From Anastrepha obliqua (Eukaryota; Arthropoda; Insecta; Diptera; Tephritidae), in contig NC_072893.1 of assembly GCF_027943255.1 (NCBI RefSeq), positions 16,762,001 through 16,826,000 on the forward strand: 64,000 nucleotides of DNA, written 5' to 3'. The notes beneath the pieces were generated by a model that searched no databases, was not told the DNA's origin, and saw only the letters and a program-made list of their open reading frames with translations. A program made the position numbers and the translations under genes. Of the stretch, positions 44,401-54,597 are shown piece by piece (within the stretch, counting starts at the first letter, position 1; the number at the start of each line of letters is the position of its first letter).

Positions 44401-47400
44401 TGGAAATTTTCAAATGCGCAACCAATTTGTAATGAACGGCAAACAAATTTCAACGGCAAACAGTAAAAATGTGAACAAGAAAATCATTGTGAAAAAATAG
44501 AAATAGTGTATTAGTAAAAAAAATACAACTTTGGTCAATTATTATCATTATTGTAAGCGAAAATTAATTGTTTTGTAAAATTAATTGTAACTCTTGTGTC
44601 AGTAAAACTAAAACTTCGACAACTTAACTCGACAATTGAGCATTTTTATGTCGATCATTTAATAACCTAAATACTTACAAATAAAATGTGATAGACAAGT
44701 TATATGCATACTTAATAAATAGCCATAAATACATTAGATTAAATATAATTATATATATAAAATATAAATATATATAAAATATAAAGATAAAAAAATATAA
44801 ATATTAAAAAATATAAATATTAAAAAATATATATATTAAAAATATATAATTATAGATAAAATATAAATAGATTCTAAAAATATATGTAAATTGTTGATAA
44901 GTTCACGGTTTCTTTTTAAAATCATCTGCGATTTTAATGCCAGTCGTTTTCCGCTTAAAATATTGCATCGTATCGCTCGTTTGCTGGAAGAGTACATTTT
45001 TTATTTATTTTTATCTTTTATTTAAGTTTTTATTTATGTTTATTTTCTATTTTTGTTTTTTTTTTAATTTATTTAATTGTAATTTTCTTTTTTATTTTTA
45101 TTTTTTTATTCTTTTTTATATTTTATTTATTTATTTTTATTTTTTTTCATTTATTTATTTCTTTAGTTGTTTATTTATTGTTTTATTTATTTTTTTAATT
45201 TTTTTTAGTTATTTACTTTTTTTTATTTATTTTTATTTATTGTTATTGATTTTTTTAAACTATTTTTTTTTTAATTATTCTGTTTTTGTTATTCATTTTT
45301 ATGTTTTTGTTATTTTGTTTTTTTTTTTTGTTACTATTTTGTTTTGTTTTCGTTACTATTTTTTTTGTTTTGTTATTTATTTTTAGTTATGTTTATTTTT
45401 CATTTTTTATTTTTACATGCAAAAATTTCAAAAATTCTTCAAACGGATTTTTCTTCATTATTACTAATTGAATTTATCGCAATTTTCTCGATTTTTTTAT
45501 TTTCTTTTTTTAATTTTTCTTTAATTTTTTTTATTATTTTTTTTTTTTTAATTTTTTTCTATTTATTATTATTATTTTTTATTTTAAGTTTTATTTTTAT
45601 TTTTTTATATTTTTCTAAATATTTTATTTTTATTTTTTTTTAATGTTTTTCTTTTATTATTTTTAGTTTATTTATTTTTATTTATTTATTTATTTTTTTA
45701 TCTATTTATTTTTTTTTTTTTTTGTTTATGTTTATTTTTTATTTTTTTATTTTTTACATGCAAAAATTTGAAAACTTCTTCAAACATTTCTTTATTATTC
45801 CTTATCGAATTTAAAACTATAGGCAGTTTTCTCGATTTTTTGTTAATTTTTTTATTTGTTTATTATTTTTTTTATTTATGTTTATTTTTTATTAACTTTT
45901 TTATTTTATTTTTTTTCTATTTTTATTTTCTCTTTCTATTGTATTTTTTTTTTACATGCAAAAATTTCAAAATTTCTTCAAACATTTTTCCTTTCTTATT
46001 TTCTCGAATTTAAAACTATATTTGTTTTTGTTTTTTGTTTTTTGTAAGAAGTTCTTTTAAACACCGGCTTGGGATAGATGCAGCTCCCACGTAAGAAGGA
46101 TATTTATTTTGCAGATAACACCCAAAGGGAGCAAACTCTTAAGCACAATATTGCTGAAGCTATTCGCAAAATGGAGCCACGAATCATCAAAAATGTACGA
46201 ACAAATTGAGTTGACAGAATCGGATTGAGTTGTGGTAACCGCTCAACCCTCCGTTGGGCACCCTAGTCTGGCCAGGTCTTGTCAAGAAGGCGCAAAATTA
46301 TCCAGGTTCTTTTGATCTTAAAATAAATTTCACTATTAACCAAGACCAGCAATTCCACAATTTTTGTACCGCTCAGTGAATGAATTAACCAGAAAAAGTC
46401 GATCGGAAGCATACAAAAATCTCGCGAACATAAAGCATCGACTCGCAACACAATAATGTGCAAATCTCTACGCACTTCTATTTAAATGTTTCTAAATAAT
46501 GTTGAACTATTGATAAAATGGCATTGCCATACAAGATTATTTTTTATATCATTTTCTATGAAACGAACTTTATGGTCGAGGCTCACAAGCAAACATATGT
46601 ATGTACATGGCTCCATAAAATATGTATTATCGAAATCAATGGCAAAAAGGTGTAGACCTTCGACAAAAGAGTGGTGCCTGCTCCTAAATTACAATTCTTG
46701 TTAAAAGGCGACGCAGTGTCTGGAAAAAGCTGCATTTACTGGATATAAAAAGGACCGATACAAACGCGATTTTTCATAGCTTAACGCAAATAATGTAATT
46801 TTATGATTATCTAAACTTTACTAGCAACTGAGAAGTCATAAAAAATATTATGGTGAACTGACTTTCTTTCTTAATTGATTTTATAATAATAATTCCATGT
46901 TAACAAATCAATAAATTGCAATACAATAAAAAAAAAATTAAAGAAATTTTATTTACACTTTGTTTTTGTTTTGTGTTGTAATTTGTGAGAATGACTTGGT
47001 CACATGGAATGCATAATAAAGCTGAATAAACTTTTACTAGTATTAGGAACTAAATGTGATATATGCCTAAATGCAATAATAACAATAACAACTTTAAGCT
47101 ACGGCTCTAAAATTAAATGGAAGTAAAATTATTAAGAATAAATGCGTAATTATAAAAAAATATTTCTAAATTAAGTTTTCAAAAATATTATTTCATGTAA
47201 TTTTAGCAAACTTTTTTGGCAATAAATAAATATTATTATATTATAAATAACTATTATTATATAATAAATAACTATTATTTTATAATAAATAAATATTATT
47301 TTATAATAAATAAATATTAAAATATAATTCATTTATAATAGTGTAAAGTCTTAAGGCAAATTGGATAGGTGGTATGAGCAGAAGTAGCGCAACTGACTTA

Positions 47401-48993
47401 ATTTTGTTCCATTCATTTGGTCTCTAAATTGACAAATTGTGATTAACCCTCCGTTGGACGCCTTTTTTAAAACCTTCGGTTGGGCACCCGGGTCTGGCCT
47501 TTTTTTCTTTCGTCATGTTCGAGGATCCTTTTTAAAAGGTTATATCCATAAATCGATAGAAAATTAAATTTTAGGATGCTACCTGGAAGCTCAAGTCGTT
47601 AGCTTTAAAATAGAATAGTGTTAAATTCACGTTCACATTCGAAAAAGCCAGTCTGGCCAGATCCGGGTGTCCAACCGAGGGTTAAATTTTTGTTTATAGA
47701 TTTTAACATTTCGGAGACTAAAACCAAAGCAAAATAAATGGCTCTTGTTGTTGTAGCAGTTCACTAAACAACACCAATAACAACAACAATTTTTTTAAAA
47801 TAGATTTTGACATTTTGGGGACCAAAACATAACAAAATACGTTGCTCTTGTTGTTGTAGCAGTGTACTAAGCAACAACAATAACAACAACAATTTTCTTT
47901 TTTGTAGATTTTGACATTTTGGGGACCAAAACCAAAACACAATACAAGCTCTTGTTGTTGTAGCCGTTTATTGAACAACAACAACAACAACAATTTTTCT
48001 TTGAGGATTTCCCCTTTTTAAGCCCCAAAACCAAAGCAAAATACATTGCACTTGTTTTTGTAGCAGTTTACTAAACCACAACAACAACATTGACTTTGTT
48101 GCTTTTGCTCCACTACCTGTTCAATGTGCCTTGATAAGTCCCTTAAAAATAAAAAATAAAATGTCACAATCACAGATTACTCACTTCTTGGGTATAGTTG
48201 AGACGTATGGCATCAGCACTTTGTCGACAAAGGAACCGAAACCTAAACGGAAGTTCGAAGTAATATTACGCATAGTCTCCGACAGTTTATCGCCCAAAGC
48301 AGACAATTTGTCCTTATCGTCCTCCATAGATTTCGACAAGTCCATCAAATAGTACAAGTCGACAGGATAATCGATGGCTTGCGAGTAGCGCATATTCAAG
48401 GAGTGCACTTGATCTGCAAGAAAAATTAAAAAAAAAACACTTTACAAAATACTCAGAAAATTTTCCTTTCTGTTCAACTTACTAATGCGCAACTTGAGAC
48501 TAACACGTTGTGGACTGATTTGCACAATCTCGCCGCTAGATGCCGCTGCCCCAGCAGAAGCTGCACTACCATAGCCACCCGCATATGATGATGAACTAGC
48601 CGATGAACTGCCGCTATACGATGAGCTGGCCTCGTAGGAGCCACCATAACCGTAACCATAACCAGCTGCAGCGCTGGCATTGACGCCACGCGTCAATTCA
48701 CGGTTAATCACGATTTTCTGCTCAGTATTAGGATTCCAGGTATATTCCTCCTTGCAATAATTTTGTATACTATTTCGGAAGCAACGTGGCGAATCTCCAA
48801 GATCGGGTTGCATGCACCAAGCGCAGTTCTGTGTTTGTATACATTCGTGACATGATGCCTTGTTCACGCACGGATCCTGTATGAGTTTGCTGGCAAGCTG
48901 CGCTTCAATACACAAAATGCTGCTGCAGGCGAAAAGTGTGACGAAGAGCATGGCTACCAGCCGTGCGGCGGCGGGCAGACGGTGAAGTAACAT
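29424..48993 (-). CDS. mys: integrin beta-PS (myospheroid), 8 coding exons
   Basis: Beta subunit of position-specific integrins, a plasma-membrane receptor linking extracellular matrix to the cytoskeleton. Minus-strand exons: 48993-48483, 48413-48185, 44026-43942 (or 42604-42520), 35082-34912, 34839-34576, 34479-33728, 33636-33162, 29489-29424. Total 2553 nt, 850 residues. Signal peptide at residues 1-32; PSI domain about 39-95 ([20 protein letters not shown]); a Gly/Ser/Ala/Tyr-rich linker 103-154; beta-I domain with MIDAS D195-S197-S199 ([14 protein letters not shown]); Cys-rich EGF repeats in the 34479-33728 exon; transmembrane helix about 779-803; cytoplasmic tail [20 protein letters not shown], then NPIY and NPMY motifs for talin-type partners. 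Introns of 3.7, 4.2 and up to 7.4-8.9 kb are filled with transposons. Start is the first ATG before the signal peptide. 5' non-coding exons not identified. Confidence 0.97.
30150..30356 (-). pseudogene. LINE reverse transcriptase C-terminal end
   Basis: Minus strand reads (with shifts) [20 protein letters not shown] and [16 protein letters not shown] then stop, the C-terminus of the same endonuclease/reverse-transcriptase family as 37800-38785. Short retroposon family 2 abuts it at 30357. Lies in the last mys intron. Confidence 0.65.
30357..30482 (+). mobile_element. short structured retroposon (family 2)
   Basis: Nearly complete copy: CAGTCGGTGCTACGTAACCG, ACCCGAATTTATATCCGGCA, CGTATATGTATGGGGAATGT, then GCTGCCACAACAACAACAAC. 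In the last mys intron. Confidence 0.85.
30512..30642. repeat. near-perfect 60-bp hairpin with 11-nt loop
   Basis: Left arm 30512-30571 (TTATAAAGTCGCAAAGATTA... GAGCAGCGAAAGAC) pairs with right arm 30583-30642 at 58 of 60 positions; the loop is CGACGAAAAAA. Contains the palindrome GGACGCGTCC in each arm. Lies in the last mys intron. Could be an imperfect MITE, a palindromic duplication or a hairpin RNA source. Confidence 0.9.
31230..31570 (-). pseudogene. jockey-like LINE ORF2 C-terminal fragment
   Basis: Minus strand, broken frames: [20 protein letters not shown] then [20 protein letters not shown] and [16 protein letters not shown]. The KILR..TNA......L..DL......I.....RH..RL..H.NP pattern is the C-terminal region of jockey-clade reverse transcriptases. 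Confidence 0.6.
32273..32885 (+). pseudogene. mariner-family 5' end with HTH fragment
   Basis: Starts after TA (32271-32272) with AAGGGTCTTTCAAAAGTAAC. After a SINE insertion, 32610-32866 reads [40 protein letters not shown] and [11 protein letters not shown]: the N-terminal helix-turn-helix region of a Tc1/mariner-type transposase. Truncated after about 32885; no catalytic domain. Confidence 0.7.
32365..32600 (-). mobile_element. SINE family 1, tail missing
   Basis: Reverse copy: TTGCACAAATGGAGGGACAT, GCCGACTCCGAACGGCAGAT, B box GATTCGAACC (32543-32552), A box TCCATTCGGCTA. 3' tail absent. Inserted in the mariner remnant. Confidence 0.85.
35265..35400. mobile_element. LINE 3' UTR-like fragment
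   Basis: GGTGCCAGTTGGAAACCCCA ... CTTCATCTTCCTCTGCTACC resembles the start of the 37800-38785 LINE block (GTCTTCCTCTTTCCTCCGCT ... ATCGCATCAAATACTTTC). In a mys intron. Confidence 0.5.
35520..36780. repeat. 1.2-kb T-rich low-complexity block
   Basis: Plus strand almost entirely T with regular A (TTTATTTATTTTTTT); no gene. Lies in the mys intron upstream of exon 35082-34912, so the transcribed strand is A-rich. Confidence 0.85.
37574..39027 (-). mobile_element. mariner-family element split by a LINE fragment
   Basis: Right end after TA reads, on the minus strand, AAAGGTCTTTCAAAAGTAAC (39027); left end AAGGATCTTTCAAAAGACGC (37574) follows TA. Minus-strand HTH remnant at 38880-38790 ([17 protein letters not shown]) matches 32690-32800, and AACAGTCGATTCATGAATG (37741) matches its continuation. 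LINE DNA at 37800-38785 separates the two parts. Confidence 0.7.
37800..38785 (-). pseudogene. LINE reverse transcriptase fragment, active site lost
   Basis: Minus-strand, frame-broken: [18 protein letters not shown], then [16 protein letters not shown], then [20 protein letters not shown] and [11 protein letters not shown]. The last motif stands where YADD should be, so the catalytic Asp pair is gone. [13 protein letters not shown] and [10 protein letters not shown] follow. Belongs to the endonuclease/reverse-transcriptase LINEs common in insects; clade not certain. Confidence 0.75.
39603..40279. mobile_element. Tc1/mariner-type MITE, TA-flanked
   Basis: CACTCATGGGCAATAAAATA (39603) and, reverse strand from 40279, CACTCATGGGTAATAAAATA, each bordered by TA. 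677 bp of AT-rich non-coding DNA inside. In a mys intron. Confidence 0.85.
40584..40993. mobile_element. palindromic MITE with ~115-bp inverted repeats
   Basis: Ends ...TAGGGTCGATTT and TAGGGCGGGTCGATTT (reverse). Inverted repeats share CATTGCTCTGTGAAAATC, GATCAAAATAAGAAACTTTG and CTCTAAAACGA.TTCTGATGT. The 180-bp core is GC-rich compared with the surrounding intron. Bordered by TA. Confidence 0.8.
41249..42422. repeat. three-copy tandem array bounded by short inverted repeats
   Basis: Core CATACGACTATAACTACGGG with CCAGAG occurs at 41426, 41734 and 42013 (spacings 308 and 279), each followed by AATAATCCCATTTTTTGCAT. The array sits between AACTTTAGATGACTCTTCTT (41249) and its inverse near 42400-42422 (AAGAAGAGTCATCTAAGGTT). 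In the mys intron next to the alternative exon. Confidence 0.75.
42520..42604 (-). CDS. mys: mys mutually exclusive exon, downstream copy
   Basis: 85 nt, bounded by TATAG| and |GTAAGT. Reads [20 protein letters not shown] then NTDTYRFS. It aligns residue by residue with the upstream exon at 44026-43942 ([28 protein letters not shown]). Same length and phase, so either can be used but not both without changing the frame (85+85 is not a multiple of 3). Alternative exon 4 forms of beta-PS are known in Drosophila. This loop lies in the beta-I domain near the ligand-binding region (residues 247-275). Confidence 0.93.
45000..46050. repeat. T-rich block with three copies of a ~45-bp motif
   Basis: Low-complexity T-rich DNA on the plus strand. 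ACATGCAAAAATTT followed by a CTTCAAAC block occurs near 45413, 45754 and 45952. Phe-rich frames here are translations of poly-T. In the mys intron. Confidence 0.8.
46060..46290 (+). pseudogene. Tc1-like transposase C-terminal scrap and TTAA-type end
   Basis: [20 protein letters not shown] then WVDRIGLS resembles Tc1-family C-termini. It is followed by CAACCCTCCGTTGGGCACCC (46249), the same end sequence as the MITE at 47443. Weak but consistent with nested debris. Confidence 0.5.
47443..47685. mobile_element. 243-bp piggyBac-type MITE (TTAA ends)
   Basis: TTAACCCTCCGTTGGACGCC (47443) and, reverse strand from 47685, TTAACCCTCGGTTGGACACC. Subterminal CACCCGGGTCTGGCC recurs inverted as CTGGCCAGATCCGGGTG. 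No ORF. In the mys intron. Confidence 0.88.
47699..48092. repeat. four-copy ~104-bp minisatellite
   Basis: Units start at 47699, 47803, 47907 and 48006. Each reads GATTTTGACATTTTGGGGAC, CAAAACC..., then TCTTGTTGTTGTAGCAGTTT and AACAACAACAATAACAACAA. Within each unit the GTT run can pair with the CAA run. In the mys intron just 3' of exon 48413-48185. Confidence 0.9.
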
Positions 48994-49211
48994 TTTCTTG
49001 CTGTTTTTGGGTGTTGCTATACTGGAAGGCTGTTTAATTGGATGTGGGGGAGTATAAAAGAGTCTGGAAGTTGTTAAAAATTTACTAATTAAATTAAGTA
49101 ATTTTTAGAGGTTCAAAATCTTAGTGGTGCATACATAAGTTTGAAGAATTGTAGTGAGGATCACTGACATGGCAAGAGACCAGGACAGGAACAAAAATGT
49201 GTATTTGTATT

Positions 49212-49330
49212 TTCGATTTCTAGTTGCTTTTGCCATAATAGCATAAATATTCTCCACAAATATTTGGGTAATGCTGCTGAAATGACTGACCTTGGGCGGA
49301 TATATTATCGACTATCGTGGGAACGATTTT
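49212..49330 (-). mobile_element. short structured retroposon (family 2), degraded
   Basis: Reverse orientation: GTTGCTTTTGCCATAATAGC, GGGTAATGCTGCTGAAATGA, GGGCGGATATATTATC. Lies just upstream (5') of mys exon 1. Confidence 0.6.
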
Positions 49331-49439
49331 CAGTCATTATTTGTGGTATGTGAATCATCGACGATGAAGCTGCAGCCCTTTTCAAACGATAACAAAGCCA
49401 GAACCGACGATGCCCCTTCTTTGATAGACTGTTTACTAG

Positions 49440-49700
49440 ACAGGGCTAGTTTACTGGGGCGGCAGCCTTGGTCGGGAAAAACCCAAGTCGTTCTGGTAAC
49501 GTAGAACCGGCTGCCATGTGAAGGCACCCTGCACGACACTAACCACCTTTTTACATGCCCTTTAAAACCCACTCATCTAACACCCCTCTCCCTCTGGACC
49601 CAACCCGTCGAAACAGCTTGTTTCCTGGGCCTACCTTTAGATGAGCCTGACGAAGACGACAGGTGATATACTCTACACTGACAGGGCTTCTCTTATTGCT
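49440..49700 (+). pseudogene. jockey-like LINE 3' end
   Basis: Carries GGGGCGGCAGCCTTGGTCGG then a degraded tail matching 61980-62140 (ACACCCCTCTCCCTCTGGAC; encoded SLWTQ-type motif) and a CAA-containing end (TTGCTACAACAGCAACAACA). Confidence 0.65.
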
Positions 49701-49849
49701 ACAACAGCAACAACATGGTCCTTCTTTCATGGAACTGGAAGTACACTATGAGCTGCTATCACCAATCCAAATGATTGGCCTCGATAACTACTCTTTCAAA
49801 ATGATTGAAGCAAATAGGTTAAGAGAAGATTGAATTTGAGTAGAAGATA

Positions 49850-51130
<1,281 letters not shown>

Positions 51131-51434
51131 TTAATTTTGCTCAAACTTACTACCGAACTTTTTAGATCACTCAAAACATGTTATACGAGGGTTGCGTTTT
51201 ATATTTTGTGGCTCTGCAACTCTACATGTGAAATGAACTGTAATTCGATATTTTTATCGAAAACTTTGGTATTTTTTAGCATTTACTTGCATTTAACGTT
51301 TTCACTTACGACTTTTATTTTTTTTTCAGCGAATTGAAAAATTCATCTCGCCCAAAAGACGAAGTTAACTCGATGATTTTTTTTATTTATTTTTTTTTCG
51401 ATTTTCGACTTAGAGGACTTGGACTGGTCAACTT

Positions 51435-53355
51435 GAATTGAATTTGAATTTGAAGAGGTCGAGCCAAGGAGCACCAGGAGATTTGGTGGCTCCTAAAACA
51501 CTCAGGCTAAAAAGCCCATTGTATTTAAAGCTCTGGAAAGGGGGTAGATAGTCAAGGAGGGAGGGAGAAAAGTATCAGAGAAAGAGATAGGAAAGAATAG
51601 AGACAGAGATAGAGATAGTTAGCCCTGTAAGAATTTTCCAGATTCTTTGGCGAATCTGTAAATATCCTCCAGTTTTAGAGAACGAATATCACTCATTCCC
51701 ATGACATCGGAGCCCAATACCCGTAGTCGCGCTCTAGCAAAGGCAGGACACTCACAGAGAAAGTGCTCAGTGCTATCCGCCTCCTCCAAGCAGGACAGGC
51801 ATACCGGGTCCTCGATGATTCCAATGGTGGTCATATGCTGACCCCATGGGTTGTGTCCCGTAATGATGCCGACCATCAACCGAATGTCTTTCCTTCTAAG
51901 TTTTAGTAGAAAGTTTGACAGTTTTCTGTTCGGACTTGTCACAAAACACTTTGCAGTTCTGCAGCGTTCTAGACCGGACCATCGCTCTTTATGTAGATTG
52001 CCTACATAGTCGTTGATCCAATTCTTGATTCCTGCGGGACTGATTCCGATTATTGGCTCTGGCCCCTGTGGGGGCACCGCTGATCCACGGTTGGCCAATT
52101 CGTCGGCAATTTCGTTTCCTTGAACACCGGAGTGTCCTGGAACCCATATAAGTACAAGCCTGTTTTGTCTTGCGACAGAATTAAGCTTCTTCTTACATTC
52201 TTGAACAATCTTTGAGGTTTGCTTCGCGTTCTCCAGGGCCTTCAATGCAGCCTGACTGTCACTGAAGACTCCAATCTGTTTCCCGCTCCATCTCCTCTCG
52301 ATTATCCATTCGGCTACTTTTAGGATGGCAAAAACTTCTGTTTGAAAAACAGTTGCCATTCCCCCCATAGCATAGTGATACTTATAACTGTCGTTTAAGT
52401 ACCATCCGGCTCCAGACCCTATTTCAGTCTTGGACCCATCGGTAAAGAAAATATCCGTCAAACCTCCCTGCATGCATTCTGGATTGCTCCATTGCTCACG
52501 CAATGGAAATCTGACATCAAATTTCCTTCCGAATGAAACTGTGGGTATCAGGTCATCTTTAGGTGCCAAAAACAGTGGATACTGCTCCGACAGCAACTTA
52601 AAGATTTCTCTGTGTCCCGTAGTTCCATCTTCGTGCCAGAAACCATATTTATGGAGTCTACTCATTGCTTTTATTGCTTCCTGTTGTATCTTAAGATCCA
52701 GGGAGAGCAAATTAAGCATAGCATTTAGGGCATCACCAGAGGTTGTACTCATGGCACCCGTGATGCATAAACATACACTTCTTTGCAGCCTGTATAGTTC
52801 CCGGATTGTGGACTTAACCATGCTCCGTCGCCACCAGACCACAGAAGCGTAAGTGATGATTGGTCTGATAAGTGCGGTGTATATCCATAGGACCACAGCA
52901 GGTTTCAGACCCCAAGTTTTGCCAAAGGCTCTACGGCATTGCTGAAAAATCTTCAATGCACGATTCACCTTCAGTGAAACGTGTGTCTCCCAGGTCAGCT
53001 TCTTATCCAAGATTACTCCTAGATATTTAACTTCGTTGGAAAGACCAAGTGTCACACCTTTCAGTGTTGGAAGACTAAGTCCATCCAATTTCCGTTTTCT
53101 CGTAAACAAGACTATTGTTGTTTTGTTCGGATTAACGGAAAGACCTTGTCTCATGCACCAATCATCGATTTTGTCAAGGACTCTCTGCACTTTCGTGCAA
53201 AGCCTCCTTAAGGATTTATCCGATGTTAGCGCACAGACGTCGTCCGCATATGCTTGGACGTGAAAGCCGAGTTCCTGCATCTCCGCTAATAGGGAGTCTA
53301 CGACGAAGCACCACAGCAGCGGAGAAAGAACACCCCCTTGGGGACATCCTTGCTT
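51435..53355 (-). mobile_element. 5'-truncated LINE with 13-bp target duplication
   Basis: GACTGGTCAACTT lies at 51422-51434 and again at 53356-53368. The 3' end (low coordinate) has an (AATTC)n-like tail (GAATTGAATTTGAATTTG), the 5' cut is inside the reverse transcriptase. 3' UTR 51435-51618 includes GAGATAGAGATAG repeats. Confidence 0.92.
51619..53355 (-). CDS. LINE ORF2: reverse transcriptase (partial) and RNase H
   Basis: Open from the insertion boundary (KQGCPQGGVLSPLLWCFVVD) to the stop at 51619, about 578 codons with no break. The reverse transcriptase fingers/palm are cut off upstream, but the active site VQAYADDVCAL remains, followed by thumb and connection. RNase H is complete by eye: FFTDGSK, a TEVFAI helix, FSDSQAAL and WVPGHSGVQGNEIADELA. 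The C-terminal zinc-knuckle reads CLSCLEEADSTEHFLCEC. Presence of RNase H after the reverse transcriptase points to the I/LOA/R1-type groups; exact clade not decided. It lacks the endonuclease and start, so this copy cannot move by itself, but the clean frame suggests a recent insertion. Confidence 0.92.
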   Translation of the reverse strand, partial: KQGCPQGGVLSPLLWCFVVDSLLAEMQELGFHVQAYADDVCALTSDKSLRRLCTKVQRVLDKIDDWCMRQGLSVNPNKTTIVLFTRKRKLDGLSLPTLKGVTLGLSNEVKYLGVILDKKLTWETHVSLKVNRALKIFQQCRRAFGKTWGLKPAVVLWIYTALIRPIITYASVVWWRRSMVKSTIRELYRLQRSVCLCITGAMSTTSGDALNAMLNLLSLDLKIQQEAIKAMSRLHKYGFWHEDGTTGHREIFKLLSEQYPLFLAPKDDLIPTVSFGRKFDVRFPLREQWSNPECMQGGLTDIFFTDGSKTEIGSGAGWYLNDSYKYHYAMGGMATVFQTEVFAILKVAEWIIERRWSGKQIGVFSDSQAALKALENAKQTSKIVQECKKKLNSVARQNRLVLIWVPGHSGVQGNEIADELANRGSAVPPQGPEPIIGISPAGIKNWINDYVGNLHKERWSGLERCRTAKCFVTSPNRKLSNFLLKLRRKDIRLMVGIITGHNPWGQHMTTIGIIEDPVCLSCLEEADSTEHFLCECPAFARARLRVLGSDVMGMSDIRSLKLEDIYRFAKESGKFLQG

Positions 53356-53479
53356 GACTGGTCAACTTACTTCCACTTCTACTTCAACTGATAACGCAAG
53401 ATCGTTATTTTATTGCGAGTATCGCGAGATAGAGGCATTCTTTTGCATTAGTGGAGCCAGCAAGAACATCGTGTAGATT

Positions 53480-54566
53480 GATGTAAAGAAATGTTGAAGA
53501 AATTCAGCCGCAGCGATTCAAAGCACGTGTATGACATCGTAAGAAGGGGATCTATGTATGTACATATATAAGCCGGAAACAAAACAGCAGTCGATAGTAT
53601 GGTTGGTGGAAAAAGAGCTTAATCCAACAGAAGTTCTTCGGAAGAGATACTTCGAAGGAAATGGTCGCCTGTTTTGTGGAAAAACTGCCTATATCGCAAC
53701 TCGACTACTAGACAAACTTAAAAGAGTCAATTCTGAGTGATACACAACCATTTGTTTGCCAGAAGTTTTCGGAGAGTTAAGGGATTAGGGGTAGTCAGGT
53801 CCGAAAAAATGATGATTTTCAATAATTTTTTTTGCTAGTCAATTGCTTTAGTTTAATAGATAATCTTGTGCTTGTTCGAAGCTTTTTTTTCAAAATTAGC
53901 AATATGGCGGCCTCAGGAAATATTTTTCACATTTTCGAGTAAAAACCGGCAAAAAAAATCGAAATTTTTGAAAAAAAAAATTTTCGATCAGGCACGAGTT
54001 TTTGAAGTGACGATGGACGTGCGAGAATGGAGAGTAAATTTTCAAGGCCATGCAACGTTTTGGGCATTTTCGTTCCGCGAGAGAGAAGAAAGATATAACG
54101 CAGAGGAAAAGGAGAGAGAGAGCTATATTTTATATATCTTAGATACACTTTAGGCTACTTTTGTAGTGAGAAATAACACTGCCTACTTTTTGGCGCTTGT
54201 TTGTTGGTGCAAACTTGTAGGAAATATATTTTTGATGCCTACTTTTGGCGTTATATTTCCTTGGTGTCTATTGTTTGGGGCGTTTTTCGGTCGCAGTTTT
54301 TTGGTGCCTAATTTTTGGCGCTATTTCCGTTTCCTGGCTTGTGTGTACTATAAAGTGCTATCCATTTCGGCGTCGGATTTATTGGTATTGCCTTGCGGTA
54401 ATTTGTGCCGTTGCTGCGGTCCTGAGTGCGAGTGATAAACGCTCGGAGTAGGGCGCGTTGTTGCCACGGTTTTTGTCCGGCGTTTACCTACACCGGTCGA
54501 CCCTTCTCCGTTTTTTGTAAATTTTGTCTATTCTCTGCAAATGTTGTGAATTTATTTAGATATATA

Positions 54567-54597
<31 letters not shown>

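Noticed and set aside
44937..46047. Several long Phe/Leu-rich open frames that look like membrane proteins
   Set aside because: They are translations of poly-T low-complexity DNA in a mys intron.
47699..48092. CRISPR-like array
   Set aside because: Units are tandem without unique spacers, and the locus is a eukaryotic intron.
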